Counted from the first letter of the stretch, positions 16,300 to 29,703 are shown. The stretch is DNA of 64,000 bases from Dickeya fangzhongdai (GCF_002812485.1 NZ_CP025003.1:4898001-4962000), one strand, 5' to 3'. A program made the numbers and translations. Notes: generated from the letters alone by a model not told the origin.

Positions 16300-17982
16300 T
16301 TATTCGCGCCCCGGCGCATTGCACCAGTTATTTTTTTCCTGAATGCCGCCATCCGGCGAGGTATATCCCAGACACCCCAGCATGGAGTCGAAAATCTCCT
16401 CATGACGCAGCACTTTTCCTTGTTGCTGCTGCGCCCGTAGTTGCTCAAACGCCTGCTGATTACGTGGTTGCGCCAGATACTTGTCCGAAGCCCACAGCAT
16501 AACTGGCGAACGGAACTGTTCCGGCGGCGCCAGCTGGCGCGGCGTGCCATGCAAATGGTAGTTGTCGTCGATCGATTCACCGTGATCGGAGGAATACACC
16601 AGCAGCGCCTTCTTGTCGCGCAACTGGTCAATTACCCGCTTGATGAAGGCATCGGTATACAACACGCTGTTATCAAAGGCATTGATTAACTGTTCCCGGG
16701 AGCAGGATGCATCCACGCCCATACACTCCGGCTGATAACGGGCATAGCTGCGCGGATAGCGCATCGAATACAGATAGTGGGAGCCTTTGGTGTGCAGCAC
16801 CACCAGGTGCTTGCCGTTAGGGTAACGCATCAGCGACTGCGACATTTCATCGACCAGCAGCATGTCGTCCACCGCTTTGCCCTCATTACGCTTTTCCGAG
16901 GCAATCATTTCACGAAAGGCGTAATTGTCGGCCTGAATGTTGTTATAGAACCAGACCTCGCTCTGCATCGCGAACAGTTCGGACGTAAACCCCAGCGATT
17001 TCATGACGGCAAAGATATTTTTTTCCCGCAGCGTACGCTGCGGGTTATCGGCGGTGCCGCCTTCCCGCACGAACATGCAGCGCATCGACAGTTTGGTGGA
17101 GGTGTCGCAAGAGTGGCCGCGAAACGCCAACAGGTTCTTTTCCTTCGCCAGTTGCGGCGTAGTATCACGCTCGTAGCCCAGCAACCCCAGATGGTCCCAG
17201 CGGGTGGTTTCGCCGATGATAAAGACGACGTAAGTGTCGTCGATTCCCGGCGGCGCCTGATAGGTAAACTGTTTGCCGGGATCAATCAGCTCGTCGTCAT
17301 CCTGATTTTCATCATAACAGGCATAGGCAAACAAACCGAATGCCGACAACCAGTTGGCCGGCAGATAAGAATGGGCCACCACCCCGCCGTAACTAGGCAA
17401 ATCCTGATTGGACAGTTTCTCCGCCGAGGTATTCATCCGATCCAGATAGCGTAGCGGCAACCATACCAGTGCGGCAGACACCACCAGTCCCAACAGCGCA
17501 ATACGTCGGCGTCCCTGAGTACGCAATTGTTCGATCAGCGTTTGCTGCAGGCGGTTTTTCCAGATGACAAGCAAGGGCGGAATACCGAGCGCCACCACCC
17601 ACAGCACAAAAAACAGCCCGACCACCTCTTTGGATAAATCAATATCCGTGGTCATTACCGCGGCGATAATGCCATAACCAATCACGACATTAAAAAAAGT
17701 CATGTAGTAGCTGGCGGCCACTGAAATCAAGACCAGCAATGACGCTACTACACGAAAAAAACGGCGTCCGCCGAGCGACAGAAGTCGCATCAGGAAAAAG
17801 GTAAACAGAATGCAAGCCATCGATTCCACCAGCAGGGGAATATATTTGGCGACCGGATTTTCAGTAAAAAACGGGAATGCATCTACACGCCGATAAAAAA
17901 CCGGCAGATTCAAAAAAAAACCAATATAGATTGCCAGCAACCAGGACAATTTAGATTGTGACAACGCCAGCAGGGATTTCAT
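16300..17982 (-). CDS. eptB: Kdo2-lipid A phosphoethanolamine 7''-transferase EptB
   Basis: A 560-residue inner-membrane enzyme that adds phosphoethanolamine to the outer Kdo sugar of lipopolysaccharide. About five N-terminal membrane helices (residues 10-180) precede a periplasmic sulfatase-fold domain. The catalytic threonine lies in GETTRWDH (residues 257-264) and metal-binding residues in YSSDHGES near 460. Cysteine pairs in the periplasmic domain fit the family disulfides. Length and the neighbouring proK match E. coli eptB (563 residues). It could be confused with EptA, but the length, N-terminal sequence and synteny favour EptB. Confidence 0.92.
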   Translation of the reverse strand: MKSLLALSQSKLSWLLAIYIGFFLNLPVFYRRVDAFPFFTENPVAKYIPLLVESMACILFTFFLMRLLSLGGRRFFRVVASLLVLISVAASYYMTFFNVVIGYGIIAAVMTTDIDLSKEVVGLFFVLWVVALGIPPLLVIWKNRLQQTLIEQLRTQGRRRIALLGLVVSAALVWLPLRYLDRMNTSAEKLSNQDLPSYGGVVAHSYLPANWLSAFGLFAYACYDENQDDDELIDPGKQFTYQAPPGIDDTYVVFIIGETTRWDHLGLLGYERDTTPQLAKEKNLLAFRGHSCDTSTKLSMRCMFVREGGTADNPQRTLREKNIFAVMKSLGFTSELFAMQSEVWFYNNIQADNYAFREMIASEKRNEGKAVDDMLLVDEMSQSLMRYPNGKHLVVLHTKGSHYLYSMRYPRSYARYQPECMGVDASCSREQLINAFDNSVLYTDAFIKRVIDQLRDKKALLVYSSDHGESIDDNYHLHGTPRQLAPPEQFRSPVMLWASDKYLAQPRNQQAFEQLRAQQQQGKVLRHEEIFDSMLGCLGYTSPDGGIQEKNNWCNAPGRE

Positions 17983-18347
17983 TCCAGACCATACTCCAGA
18001 GGTAAAATATCCTGTAAACAGACCAATGGTATGTTCGAAAGTTCAGGCGCCATCGGCCTATTCCGGTTTTTTCTTATGCCATTACGCCCTTTAGCTGTGG
18101 AATCTTTACACAGACAGTTCAGCATCGTTTAAGCAATCTGTTTATCCTTTCGGCTAATAAGTGAATCGCGCGGAAAAACAAGGAAAAACGTTATTAGGAG
18201 CCATTTTTATTTTAAATATCGCCAAATTGATTTTTCATGTTATTTCTATTTTTTTGTTTGCTGCTCTGACTATTTTTTCCTTTCAATTCATCACTCTGGT
18301 TATTAGCTGAAAAGCGCTGTTCTTTCCCATCAGACCGGTGATTCCCG
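17983..18347. other. Intergenic region, 365 bases, between eptB and ligB
   Basis: AT-rich region upstream of eptB and downstream of ligB. It must hold the eptB promoter, but no -35/-10 pair, PhoP box or small RNA could be assigned with confidence. Several poly-T tracts lie at 18205-18290. Confidence 0.4.
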
Positions 18348-20960
<2,613 letters not shown>

Positions 20961-21014
20961 CGGCTCTTTCAGTATGATGCCCAGTCATTTTATTTCCCCA
21001 CTGGAGTACACACT

Positions 21015-21290
21015 ATGGCACGCGTAACTGTTCAGGACGCTGTAGAAAAAATTGGTAACCGTTTTGACCTGGTGTTGGTCGCCGCTCGTCGCGCCCGTCA
21101 GATCCAGGTGGGTGGCAAAGAGCCGCTGGTTCCGGAAGAAAACGACAAGTACACCGTTATCGCTCTGCGCGAGATCGAAGAAGGCCTGATCAACGGCCAG
21201 ATTCTGGATACCCGCGAACGTCAGGAGCAGCAGGAGCAGGAAGCAGCGGAAATCCAGGCGGTTACCGCTATCGCTGAAGGTCGTCGTTAA
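21015..21290 (+). CDS. rpoZ: RNA polymerase omega subunit
   Basis: A 91-residue protein identical in length to E. coli RpoZ, starting [20 protein letters not shown]. Omega helps assemble the beta' subunit and forms part of one ppGpp site on RNA polymerase. GGAG lies 8 bases before the ATG. It is directly followed by spoT, the canonical stringent-response arrangement. Confidence 0.99.
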   Translation: MARVTVQDAVEKIGNRFDLVLVAARRARQIQVGGKEPLVPEENDKYTVIALREIEEGLINGQILDTRERQEQQEQEAAEIQAVTAIAEGRR

Positions 21291-21314
21291 TTCGAATTCG
21301 GTCGCGAGTCGCCC

Positions 21315-23417
21315 TTGTATCTGTTTGAAAGCCTCAATCTGCTGATTCAGCGTTATCTGCCGGAAGACCAGATAAAGCGCCTCAAGCAGGCTTATCTTGT
21401 TGCACGTGATGCTCACGAGGGCCAGACACGCTCCAGCGGTGAGCCTTATATCACCCATCCAGTGGCGGTGGCCTGCATTCTGGCCGAAATGCGTCTCGAC
21501 TATGAAACGCTGATGGCCGCCCTGTTGCATGACGTCATCGAAGATACGCCCGCCACCTATCAGGATATGGAACAGCTGTTCGGCAAAAGCGTGGCCGAAC
21601 TGGTGGAAGGCGTTTCCAAGCTGGATAAACTGAAATTCCGCGACAAGAAAGAGGCGCAGGCGGAAAACTTCCGCAAGATGATCATGGCGATGGTGCAGGA
21701 TATCCGCGTCATTCTGATCAAACTGGCCGACCGCACCCACAATATGCGTACGCTGGGATCGCTGCGTCCGGACAAGCGCCGACGCATCGCCCGGGAGACG
21801 CTGGAAATCTACAGCCCGCTCGCACATCGTCTCGGTATTCATCATCTGAAAACCGAGCTGGAAGAGCTGGGATTCGAAGCGCTCTACCCCAACCGTTATC
21901 GAGTCATCAAAGAAGTGGTGAAAGCCGCCCGCGGCAATCGCAAAGAGATGATTCAGAAGATCCTTTCCGAGATTGAAGGGCGTCTGAAGGAAGCCGGCAT
22001 CAGCTGTCGCGTCAGCGGCCGCGAAAAGCATCTGTACTCCATTTACTGCAAGATGCACCTGAAAGAGCAGCGCTTTCACTCGATTATGGATATCTATGCC
22101 TTTCGGGTAATCGTCCGGGAAGTGGATACCTGTTATCGCGTGCTGGGACAGGTACACAGCCTGTACAAGCCGCGCCCCGGCCGGGTGAAAGACTACATCG
22201 CCATTCCCAAGGCCAACGGCTATCAGTCGCTCCACACTTCCCTCATCGGGCCGCACGGCGTGCCGGTTGAAGTCCAGATCCGCACCGAGGACATGGACCA
22301 GATGGCGGAAATGGGGGTCGCTGCGCACTGGGCTTACAAAGAAGGCGAAAGCAGCAGCACTACGGCGCAGGTGCGCGCCCAGCGCTGGATGCAAAGCCTG
22401 CTGGAGCTACAGCAGAGCGCCGGTAGCTCGTTCGAATTCATCGAAAGCGTCAAATCCGATCTGTTCCCGGACGAAATTTACGTGTTCACGCCGGAAGGTC
22501 GCATCGTCGAGCTGCCTGCCGGCGCGACGCCGGTGGACTTCGCCTATGCGGTCCACACCGATATCGGCCACGCCTGCGTCGGCGCCCGCGTCGACCGCCA
22601 GCCGTATCCGCTGTCTCAGGCTTTGTCCAGCGGGCAGACGATCGAAATCATCACCGCGCCGGGCGCCCGCCCGAACGCCGCTTGGCTCAACTTCGTGGTC
22701 AGTTCCAAAGCCCGCGCCAAAATCCGTCAGATGCTGAAAAACCTCAAACGTGACGACTCCGTCAGTCTGGGGCGCCGTCTGATTAATCACGCGCTGGGCA
22801 GCGGCCGTAAACTGTCCGACATTCCGGAACAGAATATTCAGCGGGAGCTGGAGCGCATGAAGCTCGCCTCACTGGACGACCTGCTGGCAGAAATCGGTCT
22901 GGGCAACGCCATGAGCGTGGTGGTGGCGCGCAATCTGCTGGAAGAACACGCCGAAACCGGCGCCGCCGGTATCCGCAAACTGCCTATCAAGGGCGCCGAC
23001 GGGGTACTGATCACTTTCGCCAAGTGCTGCCGCCCGATTCCCGGCGATCCGATCATCGCACACGTCAGCCCCGGCAAAGGGCTGGTGATTCATCATGAGT
23101 CCTGCCGCAACATCCGTGGCTACCAGAAAGAGCCGGAGAAATTCATGGCGGTGGAGTGGGATGAGGTGACCGAGCAGGAATTCATGACGGAAATCAAGGT
23201 CGACATGTTCAACCATCAGGGGGCGCTGGCCAACCTGACGGCGGCGATCAGCGCGTCAAACTCCAATATTCAAAGCATTAATACCGAAGAACGGGATGGC
23301 CGGGTGTACAGCGCCTTTATCCGCCTTACGACGCGCGACCGTATTCATCTTGCGAATATCATGCGCAAGATCCGCGTGATGCCGGACGTGATTAAAGTCA
23401 ACCGTAACCGAAATTAG
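21315..23417 (+). CDS. spoT: Bifunctional (p)ppGpp synthetase/hydrolase SpoT
   Basis: A 700-residue stringent-response enzyme. Domains in order: HD hydrolase (about 20-160; ALLHDVIEDTP), synthetase (about 200-350; DYIAIPKANGYQSLH), TGS (about 385-445; YVFTPEGRIVELPAGATPVDFAYA), a helical/zinc-finger region with KCCRPIPGD, and a C-terminal ACT domain. The start codon is TTG at 21315, as in E. coli spoT, giving MYLFESLNLLIQ; no ATG fits. Intact HD residues support hydrolase activity. It lies 24 bases after rpoZ and 6 before trmH. Confidence 0.98.
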   Translation: MYLFESLNLLIQRYLPEDQIKRLKQAYLVARDAHEGQTRSSGEPYITHPVAVACILAEMRLDYETLMAALLHDVIEDTPATYQDMEQLFGKSVAELVEGVSKLDKLKFRDKKEAQAENFRKMIMAMVQDIRVILIKLADRTHNMRTLGSLRPDKRRRIARETLEIYSPLAHRLGIHHLKTELEELGFEALYPNRYRVIKEVVKAARGNRKEMIQKILSEIEGRLKEAGISCRVSGREKHLYSIYCKMHLKEQRFHSIMDIYAFRVIVREVDTCYRVLGQVHSLYKPRPGRVKDYIAIPKANGYQSLHTSLIGPHGVPVEVQIRTEDMDQMAEMGVAAHWAYKEGESSSTTAQVRAQRWMQSLLELQQSAGSSFEFIESVKSDLFPDEIYVFTPEGRIVELPAGATPVDFAYAVHTDIGHACVGARVDRQPYPLSQALSSGQTIEIITAPGARPNAAWLNFVVSSKARAKIRQMLKNLKRDDSVSLGRRLINHALGSGRKLSDIPEQNIQRELERMKLASLDDLLAEIGLGNAMSVVVARNLLEEHAETGAAGIRKLPIKGADGVLITFAKCCRPIPGDPIIAHVSPGKGLVIHHESCRNIRGYQKEPEKFMAVEWDEVTEQEFMTEIKVDMFNHQGALANLTAAISASNSNIQSINTEERDGRVYSAFIRLTTRDRIHLANIMRKIRVMPDVIKVNRNRN

Positions 23418-23423
23418 CCTGTT

Positions 23424-24116
23424 ATGACCCCAGAACGTTATACACGCATCCGCGAAATGCTTAACAACCGTCAGCCCGACCTGACCGTGTGCATGGAGCA
23501 GGTGCACAAGCCTCACAACGTATCCGCCGTTATTCGTACCGCCGATGCGGTCGGCGTGCATCAGGTGCACGCCGTATGGCCCACCAACCGCATGAGGACC
23601 CTGGTGTCCACCGCTGCGGGCAGCAACAGTTGGGTGCAGGTCAAAACCCACCGTACCGTTCAGGATGCGGCCAGCCACCTGAAAACGCAGGGGATGCAAA
23701 TTCTGGCGACCAATCTGTCCGCCAGCGCGGTCGATTTCCGTGAAGTGGATTACACCCGCCCCACCTGTATCCTGCTCGGGCAGGAAAAAACCGGCATCTC
23801 CGCCGACGCGCTGGCACTCGCCGATCAGGACATCATCATTCCGATGATCGGTATGGTGCAATCCCTGAATGTCTCGGTGGCATCCGCCTTGATTCTGTAC
23901 GAAGCGCAGCGCCAGCGTCAGTTGGCCGGAATGTACCGGCGCGAACACAGTCCGCTGGATGAGGAAGAACAGCAGCGCCTGCTGTTTGAAGGCGGTTACC
24001 CGGTACTGGCCCGCGTCGCCAGACGCAAAGGGCTGCCGCGACCATTCATTGACCACACCGGTCAGGTGATTGCCGACGCGCCCTGGTGGGCGGCGATGCA
24101 ATCCACGGAGCAATAA
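23424..24116 (+). CDS. trmH: tRNA (guanosine(18)-2'-O)-methyltransferase
   Basis: SPOUT-family methyltransferase of 230 residues that 2'-O-methylates G18 in the D-loop of tRNAs using SAM. Visible motifs are NVSAVIRTADAVGVHQVH near residue 33, LLGQEKTGIS near 116 and MVQSLNVSVASAL near 139, which form the trefoil knot. Length matches E. coli (229). Its stop shares a base with the recG ATG. Confidence 0.97.
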   Translation: MTPERYTRIREMLNNRQPDLTVCMEQVHKPHNVSAVIRTADAVGVHQVHAVWPTNRMRTLVSTAAGSNSWVQVKTHRTVQDAASHLKTQGMQILATNLSASAVDFREVDYTRPTCILLGQEKTGISADALALADQDIIIPMIGMVQSLNVSVASALILYEAQRQRQLAGMYRREHSPLDEEEQQRLLFEGGYPVLARVARRKGLPRPFIDHTGQVIADAPWWAAMQSTEQ

Positions 24117-26197
24117 TGGACAGCCGCCTGCTGCATACCCAGCCGTTGAGCACCCTTGCCGGCGTCGGGGCCAGCCAGGCGGAAAAACTGGCCCGCCTCG
24201 GTCTGGAAACGGTGCAGGATCTGCTGTTGCACCTGCCGTTGCGTTATGAAGACCGCACCCACCTTTACCTGATTAACGATGTGCTGCCAGGCATGTACGC
24301 CACCGTAGAAGGCGAAGTGCTGCGCAGCGATATCAGCTTCGGTCGCCGCCGGATGTTGACCTGCCAGATCAGCGACGGTAGCGGCATGCTGACGCTGCGC
24401 TTCTTCAATTTCAACGCTGCCATGAAAAACAGCCTGTCGCCGGGCCAGCGCGTGCTGGCGTATGGCGAAGTACGACGCGGCAAGCTGGGCGGCGAAATGA
24501 TCCATCCGGAATACCGGGTACAAGGCGAAAGCACTGCGGTCGAACTGCAGGAAACGCTGACGCCGGTGTACCCCACCACCGAAGGCATACGGCAGGCGAC
24601 GCTGCGCAAACTGACCGATCAGGCGCTGGAGTTGCTGAATACCCACCCGATTGACGAACTGCTGCCTCAAGAGATGCGCCACGGGTTGATCAGCCTGCCG
24701 GATGCATTGCGAACCTTGCACCGCCCACCGCCGGATGTACAACTGGCTGAACTGGAGCAAGGCAAACATCCGGCCCAGCAACGGCTGGTGATGGAAGAGC
24801 TGCTGGCCCACCACCTGAGCATGCTGGCGGTGCGAGCCGGCGCGCAACGTCATCATGCACTGGCGCTTGAACCTAAAGACAACCTGAAACAGCAGTTGCT
24901 GGCCGCCCTGCCGTTCAGCCCCACCGGCGCGCAACAGCGGGTGGTGGCGGAAATCGAACAGGATATGAACAGGTCGTTTCCGATGATGCGTCTGGTGCAG
25001 GGCGATGTGGGTTCCGGTAAAACGCTGGTGGCGGCGCTGACAGCGTTGCGGGCCATCGCTCACGGTAAACAGGTGGCGCTGATGGCGCCCACCGAACTGC
25101 TGGCTGAGCAGCACGCTGCCAACTTCCGCCGCTGGTTCGAGCCGCTGGGTATCGAAGTCGGCTGGCTGGCGGGCAAGCAAAAAGGCAAGGCGCGGCAGGC
25201 CCAGCAAGAGGCTATCGCCAGCGGGCAGGTATCAATGGTGATTGGTACCCATGCCATTTTTCAGCAACAGGTGCAGTTTAACGGTCTGGCGCTGGTGATC
25301 ATCGACGAACAACATCGCTTTGGCGTGCATCAGCGGCTGGCGCTGTGGGAAAAAGGCGAAGAGCAGGGGTTCCATCCTCACCAGTTGATCATGACCGCCA
25401 CCCCCATCCCCCGTACGCTGGCGATGACCGCCTATGCCGATCTGGACACCTCGGTGATCGATGAACTGCCGCCGGGCCGCACGCCGGTTACCACTGTCGC
25501 CATTCCGGATACCCGGCGCGATGACATCATCCAGCGGGTGCGCAACGCCTGCCTGCAGGAAGGGCGTCAGGCGTACTGGGTCTGCACCCTGATCGAAGAG
25601 TCCGAGCTGCTGGAGGCGCAGGCGGCCGAAGCCACCTGTCAGGAGCTGAAAGCGGCGTTGCCCGACCTCACTATCGGGCTGGTGCACGGCCGGATGAAAG
25701 CACAAGAAAAACAGGCCGTCATGGAGGCGTTCAAAACCAATCAGCTGCACCTGCTGGTCGCCACCACGGTGATTGAAGTCGGGGTGGATGTGCCGAACGC
25801 CAGCCTGATGATCATCGAAAACCCGGAGCGACTCGGTCTGGCGCAATTGCACCAGCTGCGCGGCCGTGTCGGCCGCGGCGCGGTCGCCTCCCACTGCGTG
25901 CTGCTGTACAAAACGCCGCTGAGTAAAACGGCTCAGATACGGCTACAGGTTCTGCGCGACAGCAACGACGGTTTCGTGATCGCCCAGCGCGATCTGGAAA
26001 TCCGGGGGCCGGGCGAGCTGCTGGGTACCCGTCAGACCGGCAACGCCGCCTTCAGGGTGGCGGATTTGTTGCGGGATCAGGCATTAATTCCGCAGGTTCA
26101 GCGGGTGTCGCGTCATATCCATGAGCACTACCCGGAACACGCCAGAGCGTTGATCGACCGCTGGTTGCCGGAACGTACCCGTTATACCAACGCCTGA
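24116..26197 (+). CDS. recG: ATP-dependent DNA helicase RecG
   Basis: A 693-residue branch-migration helicase that regresses stalled forks and processes Holliday junctions. An N-terminal wedge/OB domain is followed by two RecA-like domains: Walker A GDVGSGKT near residue 300, DEQHRFG (DEQH box) near 397, TATPIPRTLAM, and the C-terminal LGLAQLHQLRGRVGRG. The ATG at 24116 overlaps the trmH stop (TAATG) and yields the exact E. coli length. Unlike E. coli, gltS does not follow; xanP comes next. Confidence 0.98.
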   Translation: MDSRLLHTQPLSTLAGVGASQAEKLARLGLETVQDLLLHLPLRYEDRTHLYLINDVLPGMYATVEGEVLRSDISFGRRRMLTCQISDGSGMLTLRFFNFNAAMKNSLSPGQRVLAYGEVRRGKLGGEMIHPEYRVQGESTAVELQETLTPVYPTTEGIRQATLRKLTDQALELLNTHPIDELLPQEMRHGLISLPDALRTLHRPPPDVQLAELEQGKHPAQQRLVMEELLAHHLSMLAVRAGAQRHHALALEPKDNLKQQLLAALPFSPTGAQQRVVAEIEQDMNRSFPMMRLVQGDVGSGKTLVAALTALRAIAHGKQVALMAPTELLAEQHAANFRRWFEPLGIEVGWLAGKQKGKARQAQQEAIASGQVSMVIGTHAIFQQQVQFNGLALVIIDEQHRFGVHQRLALWEKGEEQGFHPHQLIMTATPIPRTLAMTAYADLDTSVIDELPPGRTPVTTVAIPDTRRDDIIQRVRNACLQEGRQAYWVCTLIEESELLEAQAAEATCQELKAALPDLTIGLVHGRMKAQEKQAVMEAFKTNQLHLLVATTVIEVGVDVPNASLMIIENPERLGLAQLHQLRGRVGRGAVASHCVLLYKTPLSKTAQIRLQVLRDSNDGFVIAQRDLEIRGPGELLGTRQTGNAAFRVADLLRDQALIPQVQRVSRHIHEHYPEHARALIDRWLPERTRYTNA

Positions 26198-26375
26198 GGA
26201 CGACCGGCATCGTGGTTCCCGTCGCCTCGTCTCGGGCTTGCATTTATCCCTATAGTTAACAAGGTATTCTAGCCCAGCGTATTCCGGCAATAAGAAAACC
26301 GCATTCCGCAATCGATTGCTTTTACAGAGAAGATGATTAAAATGCGCTTTTGCCGTTCAGGAGCGCCGCCATATC

Positions 26376-27764
26376 ATGAGTCTTTCCACCACTGAGCTAC
26401 CTCAGGCCGATGCCGCCACCCCGGCACACAGCGAGCTGATTTACCGTCTGGAGGACCGGCCTCCTTTACCGCAAACCCTGTTTGCCGCCTGCCAGCACCT
26501 GTTGGCGATGTTTGTCGCGGTGATTACCCCGGCGCTGCTGATCTGTCAGGCATTGGGCCTGCCGGCGCAGGATACCCAGCACATCATCAGCATGTCGCTG
26601 TTCGCTTCCGGCCTGGCATCCATTCTGCAAATCAAGACCTGGGGGCCGGTTGGTTCCGGCCTGCTGTCCATTCAGGGTACCAGCTTCAACTTCGTCACCC
26701 CGCTGATTATGGGCGGCATGGCGCTGAAAAACGGCGGTGCGGATGTACCGACGATGATGGCGGCGTTGTTCGGCACCCTGATGGTCGCTTCCTGCACGGA
26801 AATCCTGCTGTCGCGTGTGCTGCATCTGGCGCGTCGTATCATCACGCCGCTGGTTTCCGGCATCGTCGTCATGATCATCGGCCTGTCGCTGATTCAGGTC
26901 GGCCTGACCTCAATCGGCGGCGGTTTTGCCGCCATGAGCAACCATACCTTTGGCGCGCCGAAGAACCTGCTGCTGGCGGCCGTCGTGCTGGTGGTGATCA
27001 TCCTCCTGAATCGCCAGCGCAATCCTTACCTGCGCGTAGCATCGCTGGTGATCGCGATGGCCGTTGGTTATCTGGCCGCCTGGCTGATGGGTATGCTGCC
27101 GGAAAGCGCCGGTACGTCCAGCCAGGCGCTGATTAACGTGCCGACGCCGTTGTACTACGGTCTTGGCTTTGACTGGAATCTGCTAATCCCGCTGATGCTG
27201 GTGTTCATGGTGACTTCGCTGGAAACCATCGGCGACATCACCGCTACCTCCGACGTGTCTGAACAGCCGGTCAGCGGCCCGCTGTACATGAAGCGCCTGA
27301 AAGGCGGCGTGCTGGCCAATGGCCTGAACTCCTGCCTGTCCGCGGTGTTCAATACCTTCCCCAACTCCTGCTTCGGTCAGAACAACGGCGTGATTCAGCT
27401 GACCGGCGTTGCCAGTCGGTATGTGGGTTTCGTGGTGGCGCTGATGCTGATCGTGCTGGGCCTGTTCCCGGCGGTGAGCGGTTTTGTACAGCACATCCCT
27501 GAACCGGTGCTGGGCGGCGCGACCATCGTGATGTTCGGCACCATCGCCGCATCCGGGGTGCGTATTGTGTCCCGCGAGCCGCTCAACCGCCGCGCCATCA
27601 TGATCATCGCGCTGTCGTTGGCCGTCGGTCTGGGCGTTTCCCAGCAGCCGCTGATTCTGCAGTTCGCGCCGGAATGGCTGAAAACGCTGCTGTCGTCGGG
27701 CATTGCTGCGGGCGGTATCACAGCGATTGTGTTGAATCTGGTCTTTCCTCACGAAAAAGAGTAA
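26376..27764 (+). CDS. xanP: Xanthine:H+ symporter XanP
   Basis: A 462-residue NCS2/NAT purine permease that imports xanthine by proton symport. About 14 membrane segments. The family signatures are [11 protein letters not shown] near residue 106 and [13 protein letters not shown] with [19 protein letters not shown], where conserved Glu and Gln residues bind substrate. The sequence follows E. coli XanP almost throughout. It is followed by a strong terminator and yicH, as in E. coli. Confidence 0.95.
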   Translation: MSLSTTELPQADAATPAHSELIYRLEDRPPLPQTLFAACQHLLAMFVAVITPALLICQALGLPAQDTQHIISMSLFASGLASILQIKTWGPVGSGLLSIQGTSFNFVTPLIMGGMALKNGGADVPTMMAALFGTLMVASCTEILLSRVLHLARRIITPLVSGIVVMIIGLSLIQVGLTSIGGGFAAMSNHTFGAPKNLLLAAVVLVVIILLNRQRNPYLRVASLVIAMAVGYLAAWLMGMLPESAGTSSQALINVPTPLYYGLGFDWNLLIPLMLVFMVTSLETIGDITATSDVSEQPVSGPLYMKRLKGGVLANGLNSCLSAVFNTFPNSCFGQNNGVIQLTGVASRYVGFVVALMLIVLGLFPAVSGFVQHIPEPVLGGATIVMFGTIAASGVRIVSREPLNRRAIMIIALSLAVGLGVSQQPLILQFAPEWLKTLLSSGIAAGGITAIVLNLVFPHEKE

Positions 27765-27800
27765 GCCGCGCTTCCAGAAATTTTTCGTCTTACGTGATAA

Positions 27801-27834
27801 TAAGGGCCGATGGTGTAACATCGGCCCTTATTTA
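27801..27834 (+). terminator. Terminator of xanP
   Basis: Perfect hairpin of AAGGGCCGATG and CATCGGCCCTT around GTGTAA, followed by TATTTATTG. It is 36 bases past the xanP stop. Confidence 0.85.
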
Positions 27835-27919
27835 TTGTCTGTAATAAGTTACCTGTTGAGACGACTGGATAATTACGGCATAACACGATCATCCCTTGCG
27901 ACTGGCGCGGACTTGAGCA

Positions 27920-29659
27920 ATGAAACTTATCGGGAAACTTCTTCTCACACTGCTGTTACTGGCGCTGCTGGCTGTAGTGGTGTTGTACGTACTGGCCCAG
28001 ACTGAATGGGGTGCCAGGCATATCAGTCAATGGGTTAATCAACGTAGCGAATACCAGGTGTCATTCAGAAAGATGGCGCATGACTGGTCCTCACCTGGAC
28101 ACATTCAATTACTGGACGTCAGCTTCGGCCATAAAAACCAGCCCGTTACACTGGTCGCGCAAAGCGTATCCGCAGGATTCAGCGTGCGCCAGATTACCGA
28201 TCCGCGCCATTTTTCCAGCCTGATGCTGGAAGGCGGCACCCTCAATCTGGGTCAGACCGGTTTTACGCTGCCGATTGAAGCCGATGTTCTGCAACTGAAA
28301 GTCATGGCGTTGCATGCGCAGGATGGCGACTGGCGATTGAGAGGCGAACAGGTGACGGGCGGCATTACCCCGTGGCAGCCGGAACCCGGCTATCTACTGG
28401 GTAAAAAGGCGGCGTTTCAGCTCAGCGCGCACTCTCTGCTCCTCAACGACCTGCCGGCCAGCAAGGTATTGGTGCAAGGGCAGTTTAATAACCAGCAACT
28501 GACGCTGGAAAACTTCGGCGCCGATGTGGCGCGAGGCGAGCTGACGGGCAATGCTTCCCGCGCGGAGGACGGCAGTTGGCTTGTCAATAACCTGCGGCTG
28601 AGTAATGTCCGGTTGCAAACCCGGCAGTCGATGGCGGATTTCTGGCAACCGGTGACTCGCCTGCCAGCAGTAACCGTCAATCGCTTCGACCTGATAGATG
28701 CCCGTATCGAAGGGCAAAACTGGGCGTTCACCGATCTGGACGTCACCCTGCAAAACGTGACCTTTCGACAGAACGACTGGCAGAGCGACGACGGCTCGCT
28801 GTCATTCAACGCCACCGATATCGTCAACGGCAACATGCATCTGGTCGACCCGATCGTCAGTCTGGACTTGTCGAAACAGGGCGTGAACATCAAACAGTTC
28901 TCTACCCGTTGGGAAGGCGGACTGCTGCGCACCAGCGGCAACTGGCTACGCAGCAGCCAGCGGCTGACGCTGGATGAACTGGTGGTGGCCGGCATGGAAT
29001 ACACGCTGCCGGCGGACTGGCGTCAACGCTGGCAGCAGACGCTGCCCGACTGGTTGGCGGAAGTGGAACTTCGGAAATTCAGCGCCAACCATAACCTGCT
29101 GATCGATATCAATCCGGCGTTTCCATTCCAGCTTACCGCGCTGGACGGCTTCGGCAGCAATCTGTTGCTGGTGCGCAACCACCAGTGGGGCGTGTGGCAA
29201 GGCGCGCTGAACCTGAACGCCAGTGACGCCACCTTCAACAAAGTCGATGTGCGCCGCCCGTCGCTGGCGCTGAACGCCAATGACAACCAAATCACGCTGA
29301 CGGACCTGAGCGCCTTCACCCAAAGCGGTTTGCTGGAAGCCAAAGCGGTGATTGCACAACAGCCGGCCCGAACTTTTACGCTGGATCTGACCGGCAAAGC
29401 CGTCGCGTTCGATATCCTGACCCGCTGGGGCTGGCCTGCCCCGGCCACCGCGCCCACCGGCAACACCAACCTGCAGTTACACCTGAACGGCCGGCTGGAA
29501 GCGGCAAGCCCGCTTAGACCGACGCTCAACGGCACGCTGCAAGGCATTGACAGCGCCGGACACGCCATCAGCCAGGCAATGCATCAGGGAACGGTGGCAG
29601 ACAGCGCACCCGCCACGTCGACCCCGCCGGCGGCACCCGCGCCAGCCACACAGCCTTAA
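27920..29659 (+). CDS. yicH: AsmA family protein YicH
   Basis: A 579-residue AsmA-like protein. One N-terminal membrane helix (about residues 6-27, LLLTLLLLALLAVVVLYVLA) anchors a large periplasmic part rich in beta strands. AsmA-like proteins are thought to bridge the inner and outer membranes for phospholipid movement. The C-terminus (about 550-579) is a low-complexity Pro/Ala/Thr tail (STPPAAPAPATQP). Position after xanP matches E. coli yicH. Confidence 0.88.
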   Translation: MKLIGKLLLTLLLLALLAVVVLYVLAQTEWGARHISQWVNQRSEYQVSFRKMAHDWSSPGHIQLLDVSFGHKNQPVTLVAQSVSAGFSVRQITDPRHFSSLMLEGGTLNLGQTGFTLPIEADVLQLKVMALHAQDGDWRLRGEQVTGGITPWQPEPGYLLGKKAAFQLSAHSLLLNDLPASKVLVQGQFNNQQLTLENFGADVARGELTGNASRAEDGSWLVNNLRLSNVRLQTRQSMADFWQPVTRLPAVTVNRFDLIDARIEGQNWAFTDLDVTLQNVTFRQNDWQSDDGSLSFNATDIVNGNMHLVDPIVSLDLSKQGVNIKQFSTRWEGGLLRTSGNWLRSSQRLTLDELVVAGMEYTLPADWRQRWQQTLPDWLAEVELRKFSANHNLLIDINPAFPFQLTALDGFGSNLLLVRNHQWGVWQGALNLNASDATFNKVDVRRPSLALNANDNQITLTDLSAFTQSGLLEAKAVIAQQPARTFTLDLTGKAVAFDILTRWGWPAPATAPTGNTNLQLHLNGRLEAASPLRPTLNGTLQGIDSAGHAISQAMHQGTVADSAPATSTPPAAPAPATQP

Positions 29660-29680
29660 GCACAGGACGACATAAAACAA

Positions 29681-29703
29681 ACAGCCACCGTCATGGTGGC
29701 TGT
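29681..29703. terminator. Hairpin between convergent yicH and fabY
   Basis: ACAGCCACC and GGTGGCTGT form a clean stem. The T-rich side faces the minus strand, so it suits fabY best, but it lies just past both stop codons. Confidence 0.7.

Noticed and set aside
18120..18150. Possible PhoP box (GTTTA repeats) near eptB
   Set aside because: The two GTTTA motifs are 13 bases apart, not the 11 needed, and lie on the wrong strand for eptB.
20985..22394. 469-codon open frame on the minus strand opposite rpoZ and spoT
   Set aside because: Antisense shadow of rpoZ/spoT; composition reflects the codon bias of the real genes.
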